From Prevotella bivia DSM 20514 (GTDB taxonomy: Bacteria; Bacteroidota; Bacteroidia; Bacteroidales; Bacteroidaceae), in contig NZ_JH660659.1 of assembly GCF_000262545.1 (NCBI RefSeq), positions 253,240-317,239 on the forward strand: DNA of 64,000 nucleotides. The letters are read 5' to 3'. Of this stretch, positions 45,601 to 54,818 are shown in pieces. Under the pieces are notes generated by a model. The model was not told where the DNA came from. It did not search any database and saw only the letters and a program-made list of their open reading frames with translations. Made by a program: the position numbers and the translations under genes. Every line of letters starts with the position of its first letter. The first letter of the stretch is position 1.

Positions 45601-48240
45601 GGCATTTGATTGATCGAATGCACCTTGTTCAATAATCTTCTCACCAGCCATAAACGTATAAACCACATGTTGATTGGCATCAGTAGAACCTACTTGCACA
45701 TAGATAGGCTTACCATCGCTAGGGAATTGACTATTGCTAATATAAAACCAATCGTGCGTTTTTATCACAGGTCGCTTGTCCTTTAGTGAGAAAACGACAA
45801 AGTCAGCATTGACAGTATCTTCTCCACAAATGGCATGCAGACGATAGCTACCTGAAGAAAGATTGCTTATTTCTATCATCTCATTTGCCTTTACTTCCGT
45901 ATATTTGCCCTTATAAGAAAGTTCTTTTACCTTATCATTCTTGCGTATAATGATGTATCTTGCTGTGTCAACAATCTCCTTACCACCTGCGTTAAGATAG
46001 TTCAACCTAAAGGTTAGGTTATTAGTATCTAGTGTCTTTGCAGGAATATCACAAGTAAGTATTGTTGCCTTTGAAGAGAATGGCAATGAAGTATATCCTT
46101 CATGAGACTCGCCAGCCTGATCGGTAACAGTAGCATTTAGCTTAAAGTTGTAATAGTAATCGTTGATCTTTTCTCCTGCTTTTAAAGCCTCCATTTCATC
46201 ATCAGACAAGATAAATGGAACATGAGCCTCAAAATTGCCCTTATCATCGGTCGTTGCCTCACCTTCAAAGACTTTTTCTGTTGTAGAATTATTATCATAC
46301 CAATAATACCACCATTGCATTGCAGCACGAGTTACAGTATAGCTCACCTTAGCACCTTGAACAGGAATACCTGAATAGGTTTTAGCATGCCCCTTTACTT
46401 TTATCGTCTCACCTACTTTATACTTCTCTTTATAGTCATCAAACTTTACTTCAAAACTAGGACGCTTATATTCTTCCACACGGAAGTAAGTCTGCTCACC
46501 AACATACCCTATAAGACGAATAGAGAAATTGCCAGTTAATCCACTTGAAGGAAGGGTAAAATCAGTTGATGCCGTACCAAACTCATCTGTTATAATCTCC
46601 TTCTTTGCAACTTCTTGATGATTAGCATCAAAGAGTTGAAGTTCGCCTTTATAGTTAGCCATCGCCGTGCGCTTGATACCACTAAGAGAATCTTTATATA
46701 TAACAGTTGCAACATGCACTGTTTGTCCTGGTCGATAAAGTGCACGATCAGTAAATAGTTTAGCTGCTAGTCCTTGCTTATCTGAATCATAATAGTAAAA
46801 ATAAGGGGATAAATACTTAGCGGGGTATCCCTTATCAGCATCTGTATAAACATAAATTTCTTTAGGTTGGTTATCGTACGTTATGCTACAAACTACTTCT
46901 CCTTGCCTGTTTGCAACAAGTTCACTAACGTTTGATTTCCCTTTACCATAAAAAGAAACCTTAATTTTTGCATTAGCAACAGGTTGTCCACTAAGCGCAT
47001 CAACAACAACATAACGAACTTTATTTTTCCCTAATCGTTCACCCATAACAAAGAGATTGCTCACATATAGAAATTGATCGTCGGTATTCGTTTGGACAGT
47101 TGGTGAATTGATACTTAAAATATAAACGCCAGACGACAACTTAGGCAATTCAACAGAGTCTTCAAACTCCTCGTAAGGGGCACGTGAAGCAGGATAAGAG
47201 CGATTGATTACAATCTCACTTCCTTTTACCAACTTATTTGAGAGCTTCTTTATATCACTAACTTTTATATTACTATCATCAAAATCACCTTTTAAAGTTG
47301 TTTTTATCAACTTCACCTTTAGGTTCTGAATATTGCGTAAGCTAAGCCTTAACACCTGTCCTTCTTTTTGAGCATAAATGCGCTCAAGTATATCATAAGC
47401 CGAAATTCTTGATACTTGCAGATTAGTCTCCTCTTCCTTAAACAGATTTGCACGACGCCAAGTTCCCCAACGTTTTAGAGCATTCTGTACGTATTCAAAC
47501 TTTTGCTTGTTAGATACCTCCTCACCTAGCTGATCATATTTCAGCCATGCTATCTCACAACATGCAGGCATATCGCCATACTTCTCTATCAAGGCATCTA
47601 GCTTACTCATTTTATACGCGCCATCATCTTCTGCTTTGGCATAAGCAGTAAGGCAAGCAGCAGTACGATTATTATGTGCTAAATAATATTGCTCTAACAC
47701 ATCGTAAGCCTCCGCCTCAAAACCAATAACATGTAAAAGATCATAACCAAAAAGATCGTCATCTTTACCTTTCTCTATCAGAGGCACATAATCGTTGATT
47801 TTTTCCTTTGCCAACAGCTCTGGGTTTGCCATCGCCTTGGTAAAGTAGTCCTTAGCCACTTTCTCCTTATCTTTCACGTTAGCAGCACAAGTTTCAAGGA
47901 ATATCTTACCCAAAGCACAATTATAAATAGCAGCCAACACCTTATCCGATTGCTCTGCTACTGTAGCTTTATGTTTTAGTCGCTGGAGTTCATTTTCCAT
48001 CGAATCAGGCGTAATGCTTGTTTTCAAGCCACTTGACATCAATTCAGCCGAAAGAAGATTACCATAACTCTTCTCTTTCTGTGCCTTTCTAATAATTTTA
48101 TTTAGCACTTCGATTTGCGTTTTAGGTAAATCCTTTTGGGCAGCAATGTCCAACTGCTTCCAAAGAGCTTTATAATTTTGTGCATTTACCATAGATGACA
48201 AACCTAATATGAACACTAAAATATAAATGATTCGTTTCAT
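42673..48240 (-). CDS. Bacterial alpha-2-macroglobulin family protein (MG2 domain)
   Basis: About 1855 residues. The frame opens 9 codons upstream, but ATG 48240 starts the signal peptide MKRIIYILVFILGLSSMVNAQ, and a -7 box (TATCTTTG, 48265-48272) would overlap the upstream codons. Domains: an N-terminal helical region (about 20-290), macroglobulin repeats with the MG2 hallmark DRALYRPGQTVHVATVIYK (about 505), an A2M segment (PESLTTWRFMGLAHD), then an alpha/alpha toroid (LQQEDGSFAWFSG) and C-terminal sandwich. The CxEQ thioester is not present where expected, as in some bacterial members. Family role: protease trapping in the periplasm; for this thioester-less type that is inference. Confidence 0.9.
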   Translation of the reverse strand: MKRIIYILVFILGLSSMVNAQNYKALWKQLDIAAQKDLPKTQIEVLNKIIRKAQKEKSYGNLLSAELMSSGLKTSITPDSMENELQRLKHKATVAEQSDKVLAAIYNCALGKIFLETCAANVKDKEKVAKDYFTKAMANPELLAKEKINDYVPLIEKGKDDDLFGYDLLHVIGFEAEAYDVLEQYYLAHNNRTAACLTAYAKAEDDGAYKMSKLDALIEKYGDMPACCEIAWLKYDQLGEEVSNKQKFEYVQNALKRWGTWRRANLFKEEETNLQVSRISAYDILERIYAQKEGQVLRLSLRNIQNLKVKLIKTTLKGDFDDSNIKVSDIKKLSNKLVKGSEIVINRSYPASRAPYEEFEDSVELPKLSSGVYILSINSPTVQTNTDDQFLYVSNLFVMGERLGKNKVRYVVVDALSGQPVANAKIKVSFYGKGKSNVSELVANRQGEVVCSITYDNQPKEIYVYTDADKGYPAKYLSPYFYYYDSDKQGLAAKLFTDRALYRPGQTVHVATVIYKDSLSGIKRTAMANYKGELQLFDANHQEVAKKEIITDEFGTASTDFTLPSSGLTGNFSIRLIGYVGEQTYFRVEEYKRPSFEVKFDDYKEKYKVGETIKVKGHAKTYSGIPVQGAKVSYTVTRAAMQWWYYWYDNNSTTEKVFEGEATTDDKGNFEAHVPFILSDDEMEALKAGEKINDYYYNFKLNATVTDQAGESHEGYTSLPFSSKATILTCDIPAKTLDTNNLTFRLNYLNAGGKEIVDTARYIIIRKNDKVKELSYKGKYTEVKANEMIEISNLSSGSYRLHAICGEDTVNADFVVFSLKDKRPVIKTHDWFYISNSQFPSDGKPIYVQVGSTDANQHVVYTFMAGEKIIEQGAFDQSNANTTRAFTYKSEYGNGLTVSYAWVKEGELYTHTEFISRPLPDTRLSMKWKTFRNKLIPGQQEEWTMSITDANGKPVKAQLMATLYDKSLDQIYNHSWGKFPSINLSKPNFNWTGSTYGTLFFNANGVYPNNKIGELNFSFFNEDYFTAFTQPYGIVYTMATRVGGVMPESKAAVKFTAPVVKEDNEQKAFSIVGQNNKLEEVVTIGYGGAKKKAPIALRENLNETAFFYPQLLTDAEGNVSIKFTLPESLTTWRFMGLAHDKQMNNWLMTDEVEAKKTLMVQPNLPRFIRLGDEASVSTRIINTSSQPLNTKVKLELVDPATEMVLLTQKKHVTVEANGTSSAMFSINEEVIKNFSKSNLSDFSLLVARISAIGGNFSDGEQQYLPILPNQEYVVNTYPITMDGISTEQVDLEKLLPSMGINNAKLTIEYTNNPSWLMIQALPYMAKARENDAISLMTAYYANALGTHIIGQSPKIKRIIEQWKREIGTETSLQSNLAKNQDLKAMVLNETPWVLDANSEGERKLQLINFFDENTLLGNQMGYINQLKKLQQEDGSFAWFSGMEGSLYMTVYIAKTLVRLQTLLGQGAFDNDQTSQLLKHAFTFLDTRIAREVIEMKKYEKKNKTTLFPSDDLCDYLYTNALAKRPTTADITYLINRLAKKPTDLTIYGKANTAVILAQYGKTDLAKEYLKSLKEYTVATKEMGRYFDSRNAYYSWRNYKIPTEVAAIEALKALSPSDNYIKEMQKWLLQEKRTQMWNTPINTTNAIWAFMNNGKWDMEEKTPAVFKLNGNVLEQPKATAGLGYVKVTTLITKQPKSLSIEKQSEGTSFGGVYAQFFQKATDIKEATSGISVVREVLDQNGNPISGKILKVGDKVKVRLTITASRDFDFVQVIDKRAACLEPTNQLSGYHWGCYIAPKDNSTNYYFDMLAKGKHIVDAEYFIDREGNYQTGTCTAQSAYAPEFSGRASAIEFKISK

Positions 48241-48355
48241 ACATATCTTATTTTTGTTATGATGCAAAGATATACATTTTTATGATTGATCCCTAACGAT
48301 ACTCCTTAAATTATAGGCTATTTAGATTTTACAACATAACAAAACAACAAAACCT

Positions 48356-48386
48356 GCCATTTTGACGATCGTAGCGCCATTATGAC
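48356..48386 (+). repeat. Paired direct repeats GCCATTNTGAC upstream of clpB
   Basis: GCCATTTTGAC at 48356-48366 and GCCATTATGAC at 48376-48386 are 20 bp apart start to start, about two helical turns, on the same face. Each has a partial dyad (TGCCA..TTGAC, CGCCA..TGACA). They precede the sigma-54-like motif at 48400-48415, the layout expected of activator sites. Confidence 0.55.
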
Positions 48387-48399
48387 ACATTACGTCTGT

Positions 48400-48415
48400 A
48401 GGCATATTATTTGAG
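48400..48415 (+). promoter_or_regulatory. Sigma-54-like element before clpB (imperfect)
   Basis: AGGCATATTATTTGAG shares GGCATATNATTTG with the element before the clpC-type gene, but has GA instead of GC at -12. It lies 92 bp before the clpB ATG. Confidence 0.35.
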
Positions 48416-48506
48416 TTTATGATAAACAGAACAAACAAAGCAAATAAATATCCGTGAAGATAACTAAGATATAATTCACGAAATAACAAAGAAAGGAGAT
48501 TAAAAT

Positions 48507-51098
48507 ATGACATTCGACAAATTTACTATTAAAGCACAAGAAATCATTCAGAGTGCCGTTATGATTGCACAGCAAAAAGGTCAGCAAACGATTGAAGCTA
48601 TACACCTTTTGGCAGGTGCTTTAGACAAAGGCAAAGAAGTAACCAACTATGTTTTTCAAAAGTTGGGCATCAACACTCAAAACGTAGAAAATGCAGTGCA
48701 AAGCGAGCTTGCTCATTTACCAAAAGTGCAGGGTGGCGAACCGTATTTCTCGTCAGAAACTAATCAGGTGCTACAAAAAACTGTTGAAATTTCACAGCAG
48801 TTGGGCGATGAGTTTGTAAGTATCGAACCCCTACTCCTTGCACTACTCACTGTGAAAAGTACTGCTTCACGCATTATGAAGGATGCAGGTTGTACTGAAA
48901 AAGAAATGAAAGCAGCTATTAACGAACTGCGCCAAGGTCAGAAAGTGCAATCACAGAGTGGTGATGAAAACTATCAAGCACTTGAAAAGTATGCGCGCAA
49001 CTTGGTAGAAGATGCGCGCAACGGTAAGCTCGACCCTGTGATTGGGCGTGATGAAGAGATAAGACGTGTGCTTCAGATTCTCTCGCGTCGAACCAAAAAT
49101 AACCCAATACTTATTGGTGAACCAGGTACGGGTAAGACAGCTATTGTAGAAGGCTTGGCTGAACGTATTGTGCGTGGCGATGTCCCTGAAAACTTAAAGG
49201 ATAAAAAGCTTTATTCTTTGGATATGGGAGCGCTTGTTGCTGGTGCAAAATACAAAGGAGAATTTGAGGAACGCTTAAAGAGTGTGATTAAAGAGGTTAC
49301 CAATGCGGAAGGCAACATTATCCTTTTCATCGACGAAATCCACACACTTGTGGGTGCAGGTGGTGGCGGTGAAGGAGCTATGGATGCTGCAAACATCCTA
49401 AAACCTGCTCTTGCTCGTGGTGAATTGCGCGCTATTGGTGCTACAACATTGAACGAATATCAGAAGTATTTCGAGAAGGACAAAGCATTGGAACGCCGTT
49501 TCCAAACGGTGATGGTAGATGAACCTAGCGAACTTGATGCTATCTCTATCCTCCGTGGTTTAAAAGAACGCTACGAAAACCACCACAAAGTGCGTATTCA
49601 AGACGATGCTTGTATAGCTGCCGTAACGCTTTCTGAACGTTATATTTCAGATAGGTTCCTACCCGACAAAGCTATCGACTTGATGGACGAAGCTGCTGCA
49701 AAACTTCGTATGGAGCGCGACTCTGTACCTGAAGAGTTAGACGAAATCACACGCCGTCTAAAACAATTAGAGATAGAGCGTGAGGCTATCAAACGTGAAA
49801 ACGATACCGAAAAGATAGCGGTTCTTGACAAAGATATTGCTGAACTGAGAGAACAAGAACATAGCTTCCGTGCTAAATGGGAAGGAGAACGTGAACTTGT
49901 AAACAAAATTCAGCAAGACAAACAAAGCATAGAACAGCTAAAATATGAGGCTGAACGTGCGGAGCGTGAGGGTAATTACGAGCGTGTGGCAGAGATAAGA
50001 TACTCCAAACTCAAGGCTTTGGAAGACGATATTCGCAAAATACAAGAACAACTGCAATCGGCTCAAGGTGCTGAAGCGATGGTAAGAGAGGAAGTAACAG
50101 CAGACGACATTGCCGAAGTGGTAAGCCGCTGGACAGGTATTCCTGTAACACGTATGATGCAGAGCGAGCGTGAAAAACTGCTCCACTTAGAAGATGAACT
50201 TCACCAACGTGTCATCGGGCAAGAGGAAGCCATTACAGCGGTGGCTGATGCCGTACGCAGATCGCGTGCAGGACTACAAGATCCTAAGAAACCTATCGCT
50301 TCTTTCATCTTCCTAGGCACGACAGGTACAGGTAAAACAGAACTTGCAAAAGCACTAGCCGACTATCTGTTTAACGACGAAACAATGATGACACGTATTG
50401 ATATGAGCGAGTATCAAGAGAAGTTTAGCGTATCACGACTCATCGGAGCACCTCCAGGATATGTGGGTTACGATGAGGGTGGACAGCTCACGGAGGCTGT
50501 AAGACGCAAACCTTACTCTGTTGTACTCTTCGATGAGATAGAAAAAGCTCACCCTGATGTATTCAACATCTTATTACAAGTGTTGGACGATGGTAGACTG
50601 ACTGATAATAAAGGTCGCACCGTCAACTTCAAGAATACGATTATCATTATGACCTCTAACCTTGGTTCGCAGTATATTCAGCAACAATTCCAAGAACTAA
50701 GGGAGGACAATCGTGAGGAAGTTATCAATAAAACAAAGGTTACTGTAATGGATATGCTAAAGCAAACCATTCGTCCTGAGTTTTTAAATCGTATAGATGA
50801 AACGATTATGTTTTTACCATTGACACAGAAGGAAATAGCAGGCGTAGTAAAACTACAGCTTGAACGTGTAAAAGCAATGCTCCAGCCTCAAGGCTTAACC
50901 TTAGAATGGACAGATCCTGCTGTAAACTATCTAGCCGAGATGGGCTACGATCCTGAATTTGGTGCTCGACCTGTAAAGCGTGCTATACAACGCTATGTTT
51001 TGAATAATTTGAGTAAATCAATCTTGAATGGCACTGTAAATCGTGATAAACCAATCATTATTGACAACTTTGGCACAGAGCTTGTATTTAGAAATTAA
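48507..51098 (+). CDS. clpB: ATP-dependent chaperone ClpB
   Basis: The disaggregase that works with DnaK to recover aggregated proteins. The 863-residue protein has Clp_N repeats (1-145), AAA1 with GEPGTGKTA and [15 protein letters not shown], a long coiled-coil middle domain (about 400-525, [17 protein letters not shown] to [13 protein letters not shown]) that distinguishes it from ClpC, and AAA2 with GTTGTGKTE and [10 protein letters not shown]. No ClpP-docking loop is seen, as expected. clpB and the clpC-type gene both occur in this window, each behind a GGCATATNATTTG motif. Confidence 0.96.
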   Translation: MTFDKFTIKAQEIIQSAVMIAQQKGQQTIEAIHLLAGALDKGKEVTNYVFQKLGINTQNVENAVQSELAHLPKVQGGEPYFSSETNQVLQKTVEISQQLGDEFVSIEPLLLALLTVKSTASRIMKDAGCTEKEMKAAINELRQGQKVQSQSGDENYQALEKYARNLVEDARNGKLDPVIGRDEEIRRVLQILSRRTKNNPILIGEPGTGKTAIVEGLAERIVRGDVPENLKDKKLYSLDMGALVAGAKYKGEFEERLKSVIKEVTNAEGNIILFIDEIHTLVGAGGGGEGAMDAANILKPALARGELRAIGATTLNEYQKYFEKDKALERRFQTVMVDEPSELDAISILRGLKERYENHHKVRIQDDACIAAVTLSERYISDRFLPDKAIDLMDEAAAKLRMERDSVPEELDEITRRLKQLEIEREAIKRENDTEKIAVLDKDIAELREQEHSFRAKWEGERELVNKIQQDKQSIEQLKYEAERAEREGNYERVAEIRYSKLKALEDDIRKIQEQLQSAQGAEAMVREEVTADDIAEVVSRWTGIPVTRMMQSEREKLLHLEDELHQRVIGQEEAITAVADAVRRSRAGLQDPKKPIASFIFLGTTGTGKTELAKALADYLFNDETMMTRIDMSEYQEKFSVSRLIGAPPGYVGYDEGGQLTEAVRRKPYSVVLFDEIEKAHPDVFNILLQVLDDGRLTDNKGRTVNFKNTIIIMTSNLGSQYIQQQFQELREDNREEVINKTKVTVMDMLKQTIRPEFLNRIDETIMFLPLTQKEIAGVVKLQLERVKAMLQPQGLTLEWTDPAVNYLAEMGYDPEFGARPVKRAIQRYVLNNLSKSILNGTVNRDKPIIIDNFGTELVFRN

Positions 51099-51160
51099 AA
51101 ACATAATAAACAGATGGTATTAAGGTAAAAAGTATTGTTTTGATATAGTATTAGATTGAT

Positions 51161-51198
51161 AAAGGAGATGGACTTGTGATAAGCCCATCTCCTTTTTC
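51161..51198 (+). terminator. Terminator of clpB
   Basis: AAAGGAGATGG-CTT pairs with AAG-CCATCTCCTTT around GTGAT, followed by T-rich sequence. It lies 62 bp after the clpB stop. Confidence 0.88.
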
Positions 51199-51225
51199 TT
51201 TGTATACATAAAGCAACTAAAAAAG

Positions 51226-51438
51226 AAAAGCTCACCTTTCACGTAAAGAAAGATAAGCTTTTCTGCTGTAATACATGACCTTTCAACTTGCAAAAGGTTA
51301 TGTTTGAAAAGTATTTTTAATTTATTTTTGCTTGAAAAATAAATTAAAATCAAAACAAAAATAAATTATTTTTGTTCTTAAAAAATAAGCTTTTAATAAG
51401 CCAACAATAATCCTTTACTTTTTAAAACATTATCACTT
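51226..51438. repeat. 22-bp-period palindromic array D (10 units)
   Basis: Units start every 22 bp from 51226: AAAAGCTCACCTTTC, GAAAGATAAGCTTTT, AATACATGACCTTTC, AAAAGGTTATGTTTG, TTTTTAATTTATTTT, AAAATAAATTAAAAT, AAAATAAATTATTTT, AAAAAATAAGCTTTT, CAACAATAATCCTTT, AAAACATTATCACTT. It fills the gap between the clpB terminator and the stop of the convergent lplA-lipA gene, ending 18 bp from that stop. Confidence 0.82.
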
Positions 51439-51455
51439 ACTACTTAGCAGCTCAT

Positions 51456-53276
51456 CTACCCTTCGGCTGCATGATAAGATGAGCGAACTAAGGGACCACT
51501 CACTACATGCTTAAAGCCTTTCTCTAGGGCTATTTTTTTGTATTCGTTAAACTGTTCTGGCGTAATATAAGCCATAACAGGAAGATGTTTTGATGTTGGT
51601 TGAAGGTATTGCCCAAGTGTTAAACGCTTACAACCAGTAGCAAGAATATCGTCCATCGTTTCAAGGATTTCTTCGTGAGTTTCACCTAGTCCTAACATAA
51701 AGCCTGTCTTAGCCTCTACCCCCCAATTGGTTATCTCTTGTAATACACTCAAACTCTGATCATACTTTGCCACACTTCTCACGGTTGGTGTAAGGCTACG
51801 CACGGTCTCCATGTTATGTCCACATACATGAGGTTTTGTGGCAAGAACCTTTTGCAGGAGTTCTTTCCTACCCATAAAGTCGGGAATAAGCAACTCTATC
51901 TTTGTGTTAGGGCAGGTTTGTTGGATAGCTTTCACTGTTTTTACCCAATGATCAGCTCCATAATCAGGAAGATCGTCTCTATCTACTGATGTGATGACAG
52001 CATAACGAAGATTAAGCTCTTTAATCGTTTCGGCTACGTGTTGAGGTTCATTAGGATCGAGCGCATGTGGCTTACCACTTAGTGTATTACAAAATTTACA
52101 CTTACGTGTACATATTTCTCCGCCTATCATCAATGTAGCAGTACGAGCAGCCCAACACTCTGTGCGGTTAGGACAAAGCCCACTAGTACAAATCGTATTC
52201 ATACGATGACGTGAGAGGATACCCGCAGTTTCGCCCGAAGTTTTCTTGGAAGTAAGATCTATCTTCAACCATTCTGGCTTCATTACATGGGGAGTGCGTC
52301 CAAAAAGTAGGCGTAAGAACTGGGGCAGCGTAAAATTACGGATTACTGTTCCTAAGTTAATATTCGCAAGTTTCTCCTCTACAGCCTCGCGCGTAAAAGG
52401 AACATTTTTTAGAAGATCTAGCAAATCACGGTCAAGATCACCAATTAAGAAATAATCGCCCATAAGATTGATTTTCTTAATCACTCCATTCTTTAGCTCG
52501 ATAACAGCATCTATCGTACCTACGTCTTTAAATCGCTTTGTGCGTTTCTCTGTGTATTTGGGATTTTGACCATATACAAATTCATCAGAGGCAAGTTCTG
52601 CCTCTATTATCTCTATTTGCTTCATATCCTCAGAAGTTAGCTCTCTTACCTCATCACCACATGTGAAATGCTGTACATAATCAATGAAATCGGAGATAGG
52701 CATATCAAGATAATCGCCTACATTCTTGACACGCTGGCGAACCGACTCTACCCCCTTACTTTGCAATTTCTCTTTAGCTGGTGTTAAGGCACTAGCTAGA
52801 TGCTCTAACTGTGTATTATAAAGCAAAGAATTGTGTAACACACTCCTACCCTTTAGTTTATAGAACGCACAACCAGCCACTTTCTGCCCATCTACAAGAA
52901 TATCATTACGCCCAGAAAGTTGAGCATCAACATTAAGACTTTGCAACACAAGTGCTACGTTTTTCATGTGGGTATAAAAGGCTTCATTTACATTAGAATC
53001 GTTAGAAATGTAAGAAAACTGAAGGCAACCACGATCGGCATAGATACAGCCTCCTCCACTCTTACGGCGGAAGATATGGATATTATTTGCCTTACAGTAA
53101 TCTACATCTACTTCGTTATGTATAAGCTGGTTGCGCCCAAGCATAACCGTAGGCTCAACACTCCACACCATATAATAATCATCATCGGTGTAAGTATGTG
53201 CTACATATTCTTCAACAGCAAAATAGAAAGGTAAGAGCTTTGCCTTAGACCTTTCAGGAATGATCAAATATTTCAT
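51456..53276 (-). CDS. Fused lipoate-protein ligase A / lipoyl synthase
   Basis: One 606-residue frame holds two enzymes. Residues about 1-330 are LplA-like: FRRKSGGGCIYADRGCLQFSY, GRNDILVDGQKVAGCAFYKLKGRSVLHNSLL (lysine near 133), and a C-terminal accessory domain. Residues about 340-606 are radical-SAM LipA: auxiliary cluster CTSGLCPNRTEC, radical-SAM cluster CTRKCKFCN, then TSVDRDDLPDYGADHW, MGRKELLQKVL, GLGETHEEILE, RLTLGQYLQPTSKHLPV and terminal GPLVRSSYHA. It would both attach scavenged lipoate and insert sulfur into octanoyl groups. It converges on clpB and diverges from gcvT, whose operon encodes the H protein it would modify. A weak -7 box TAAATTTG lies at 53290-53297. Confidence 0.93.
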   Translation of the reverse strand: MKYLIIPERSKAKLLPFYFAVEEYVAHTYTDDDYYMVWSVEPTVMLGRNQLIHNEVDVDYCKANNIHIFRRKSGGGCIYADRGCLQFSYISNDSNVNEAFYTHMKNVALVLQSLNVDAQLSGRNDILVDGQKVAGCAFYKLKGRSVLHNSLLYNTQLEHLASALTPAKEKLQSKGVESVRQRVKNVGDYLDMPISDFIDYVQHFTCGDEVRELTSEDMKQIEIIEAELASDEFVYGQNPKYTEKRTKRFKDVGTIDAVIELKNGVIKKINLMGDYFLIGDLDRDLLDLLKNVPFTREAVEEKLANINLGTVIRNFTLPQFLRLLFGRTPHVMKPEWLKIDLTSKKTSGETAGILSRHRMNTICTSGLCPNRTECWAARTATLMIGGEICTRKCKFCNTLSGKPHALDPNEPQHVAETIKELNLRYAVITSVDRDDLPDYGADHWVKTVKAIQQTCPNTKIELLIPDFMGRKELLQKVLATKPHVCGHNMETVRSLTPTVRSVAKYDQSLSVLQEITNWGVEAKTGFMLGLGETHEEILETMDDILATGCKRLTLGQYLQPTSKHLPVMAYITPEQFNEYKKIALEKGFKHVVSGPLVRSSYHAAEG

Positions 53277-53574
53277 TATTTAGGTGATACAAATTTAAGC
53301 GTTCAAATAGATTTATCTTTTTAGGTAGGCATACTGCTGAGTATTCAACTATTAGAAAGTTGTCATCATTAGTAACCAATGTTCTAGTGCAAAAATAATA
53401 AAATAATACACGTTACAAAAATATTTTAGAGACATATTCACCTGAAACTTATCAAAAAAAACTATCAAAATGATATTTCATTTTATCATATTACCTTATT
53501 ATATAAAATCTAACCTTTAAGGAATTTTTAACTAAAAAATATTCGGCTTTCCTCAAATATTTTTGCCAAAAAGA
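53277..53574. other. AT-rich divergent gap between lplA-lipA and gcvT
   Basis: About 300 bp, very AT-rich. Apart from the weak -7 box for lplA-lipA at 53290-53297 I see no frame or strong hairpin. A stretch near 53460-53520 has several AAAATGAT/CCTTT-like words but no 22-bp register, so I do not count it as a repeat array. Confidence 0.45.
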
Positions 53575-53605
53575 TTGAAGCATCGTCAAATAATTATTAT
53601 ATTTG
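53575..53605 (+). promoter_or_regulatory. Promoter of the gcv operon
   Basis: TTG at 53575-53577, 20 bp, TATATTTG at 53598-53605. The inferred start near 53612 gives a leader of about 69 nt. I see no glycine riboswitch in that leader. Confidence 0.65.
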
Positions 53606-53680
53606 CAGCATAACTTAAACACCAACTGCTTCTTTTTATAAAGTAGCACAAACAGAACTATTACTAAAGTCTTAAATAAA

Positions 53681-54775
53681 ATGGAAAATAAGAGAACTTG
53701 TCTTTATGACAAACATATTGCTCTAGGAGCTTTGATGTCGCCATTCGCTGGTTTTGATATGCCTATTCAGTACTCTTCTATTACAGAAGAGCACAATGCT
53801 GTCCGTGAACATTGCGGTGTGTTCGATGTTTCTCACATGGGCGAATCTTACGTAGAAGGTCCAGACGCAGAGCGCTTTGTAAATAACATCTTCACCAATG
53901 ATGTTACCAACGCACCTCTTGGTCAGGTATATTATGGCATGATGTGCCATCCAAATGGTGGTACAGTAGACGATCTGCTTGTATATAAGATGGGCGAAGA
54001 GAAGTTCTTCCTCGTTTACAATGCTGGTAATATCGACAAAGATGTGGCATGGATTGATGCTCATAAGGAAGGTTTCGATATAAAAATAGAGCATGCTTCT
54101 AGCCGTTATGGTCAGTTAGCAGTACAAGGTCCAGAGGCTGAAGCTGTAGTAGATGAGGTTCTTGGCTTACCATGCAAAGAGCTAAAGTTCTACACTGCAA
54201 TGTTTGTAAATGTAGATGGTGCAGAACTAGTATTAAGTAGAACAGGCTATACTGGAGAGGATGGTTTTGAGATTTATGGTCCTCACGCTTACATTCTTGC
54301 CGCATGGGATAAGCTTTTGGCTAGCGGTAAGTGCAAACCATGCGGTCTAGGTTGCCGCGATACTTTGCGTTTTGAAGTTGGTTTACCTCTATACGGTGAT
54401 GAATTGACCGATGAAATCAGCCCTGTAATGGCAGGTTTGTCTATGTTCTGCAAGCTAGGTGAAGATAAGCCTGACTTTATTGGCAAGACAGCCCTTGTCG
54501 ATCAGAAGGCAAATGGTGTTGCTAAACGCTTACGCGGTATTGAGCTAGAAGGCAATGCTATTCCTCGTCATGGTTACAAAGTTTTGAAAGATGGTGTTGA
54601 AGTAGGCGAAATAACAACAGGTTATCGCTTGTTGAGCGTTGACAAGAGTTGCGCTGTAGCCTTGGTTGACGATGCTGTTAAAATGGGTGATACTGTTGAG
54701 GTACAGATCCGCAAGAAAACTTTCCCTGGCACTGTTGTAAAGAAGAAATTCTACGACAAGCACTATAAGAAATAA
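53681..54775 (+). CDS. gcvT: Glycine cleavage system T protein (aminomethyltransferase)
   Basis: Transfers the methylene group from aminomethyl-lipoyl-H protein to THF and releases ammonia. The 364-residue protein shows PFAGFDMPIQYSSITEEHNAVREHCGVFDVSHMGE (N-terminal folate-fold), NDVTNAPLGQVYYGMMCHPNGGTVDDLLVYK, the ligand Asp in this block, SRTGYTGEDGFEIYG and CGLGCRDTLRFEVGLPLYGDEL. Full length with standard start. First gene of a five-gene operon (43 bp to gcvH). Confidence 0.97.
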   Translation: MENKRTCLYDKHIALGALMSPFAGFDMPIQYSSITEEHNAVREHCGVFDVSHMGESYVEGPDAERFVNNIFTNDVTNAPLGQVYYGMMCHPNGGTVDDLLVYKMGEEKFFLVYNAGNIDKDVAWIDAHKEGFDIKIEHASSRYGQLAVQGPEAEAVVDEVLGLPCKELKFYTAMFVNVDGAELVLSRTGYTGEDGFEIYGPHAYILAAWDKLLASGKCKPCGLGCRDTLRFEVGLPLYGDELTDEISPVMAGLSMFCKLGEDKPDFIGKTALVDQKANGVAKRLRGIELEGNAIPRHGYKVLKDGVEVGEITTGYRLLSVDKSCAVALVDDAVKMGDTVEVQIRKKTFPGTVVKKKFYDKHYKK

Positions 54776-54818
54776 GAAATTAAATATATAATTACATAAC
54801 ACTAAACATATTCTTACT

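Noticed and set aside
42673-48240. A2M start at 48267
   Set aside because: The -7 box at 48265-48272 overlaps those codons, and the signal peptide begins at the in-frame ATG 48240.
53460-53560. A fifth 22-bp array upstream of gcvT
   Set aside because: A few AAAATGAT and CCTTT words occur, but I could not place them in a constant 22-bp register, so AT bias is enough to explain them.
53612-53680. Glycine riboswitch ahead of gcvT
   Set aside because: The 69-nt leader is too short for a tandem aptamer and I see no conserved glycine-aptamer core. Only a weak ACTGCTT/AAGTAGCA pairing is present.
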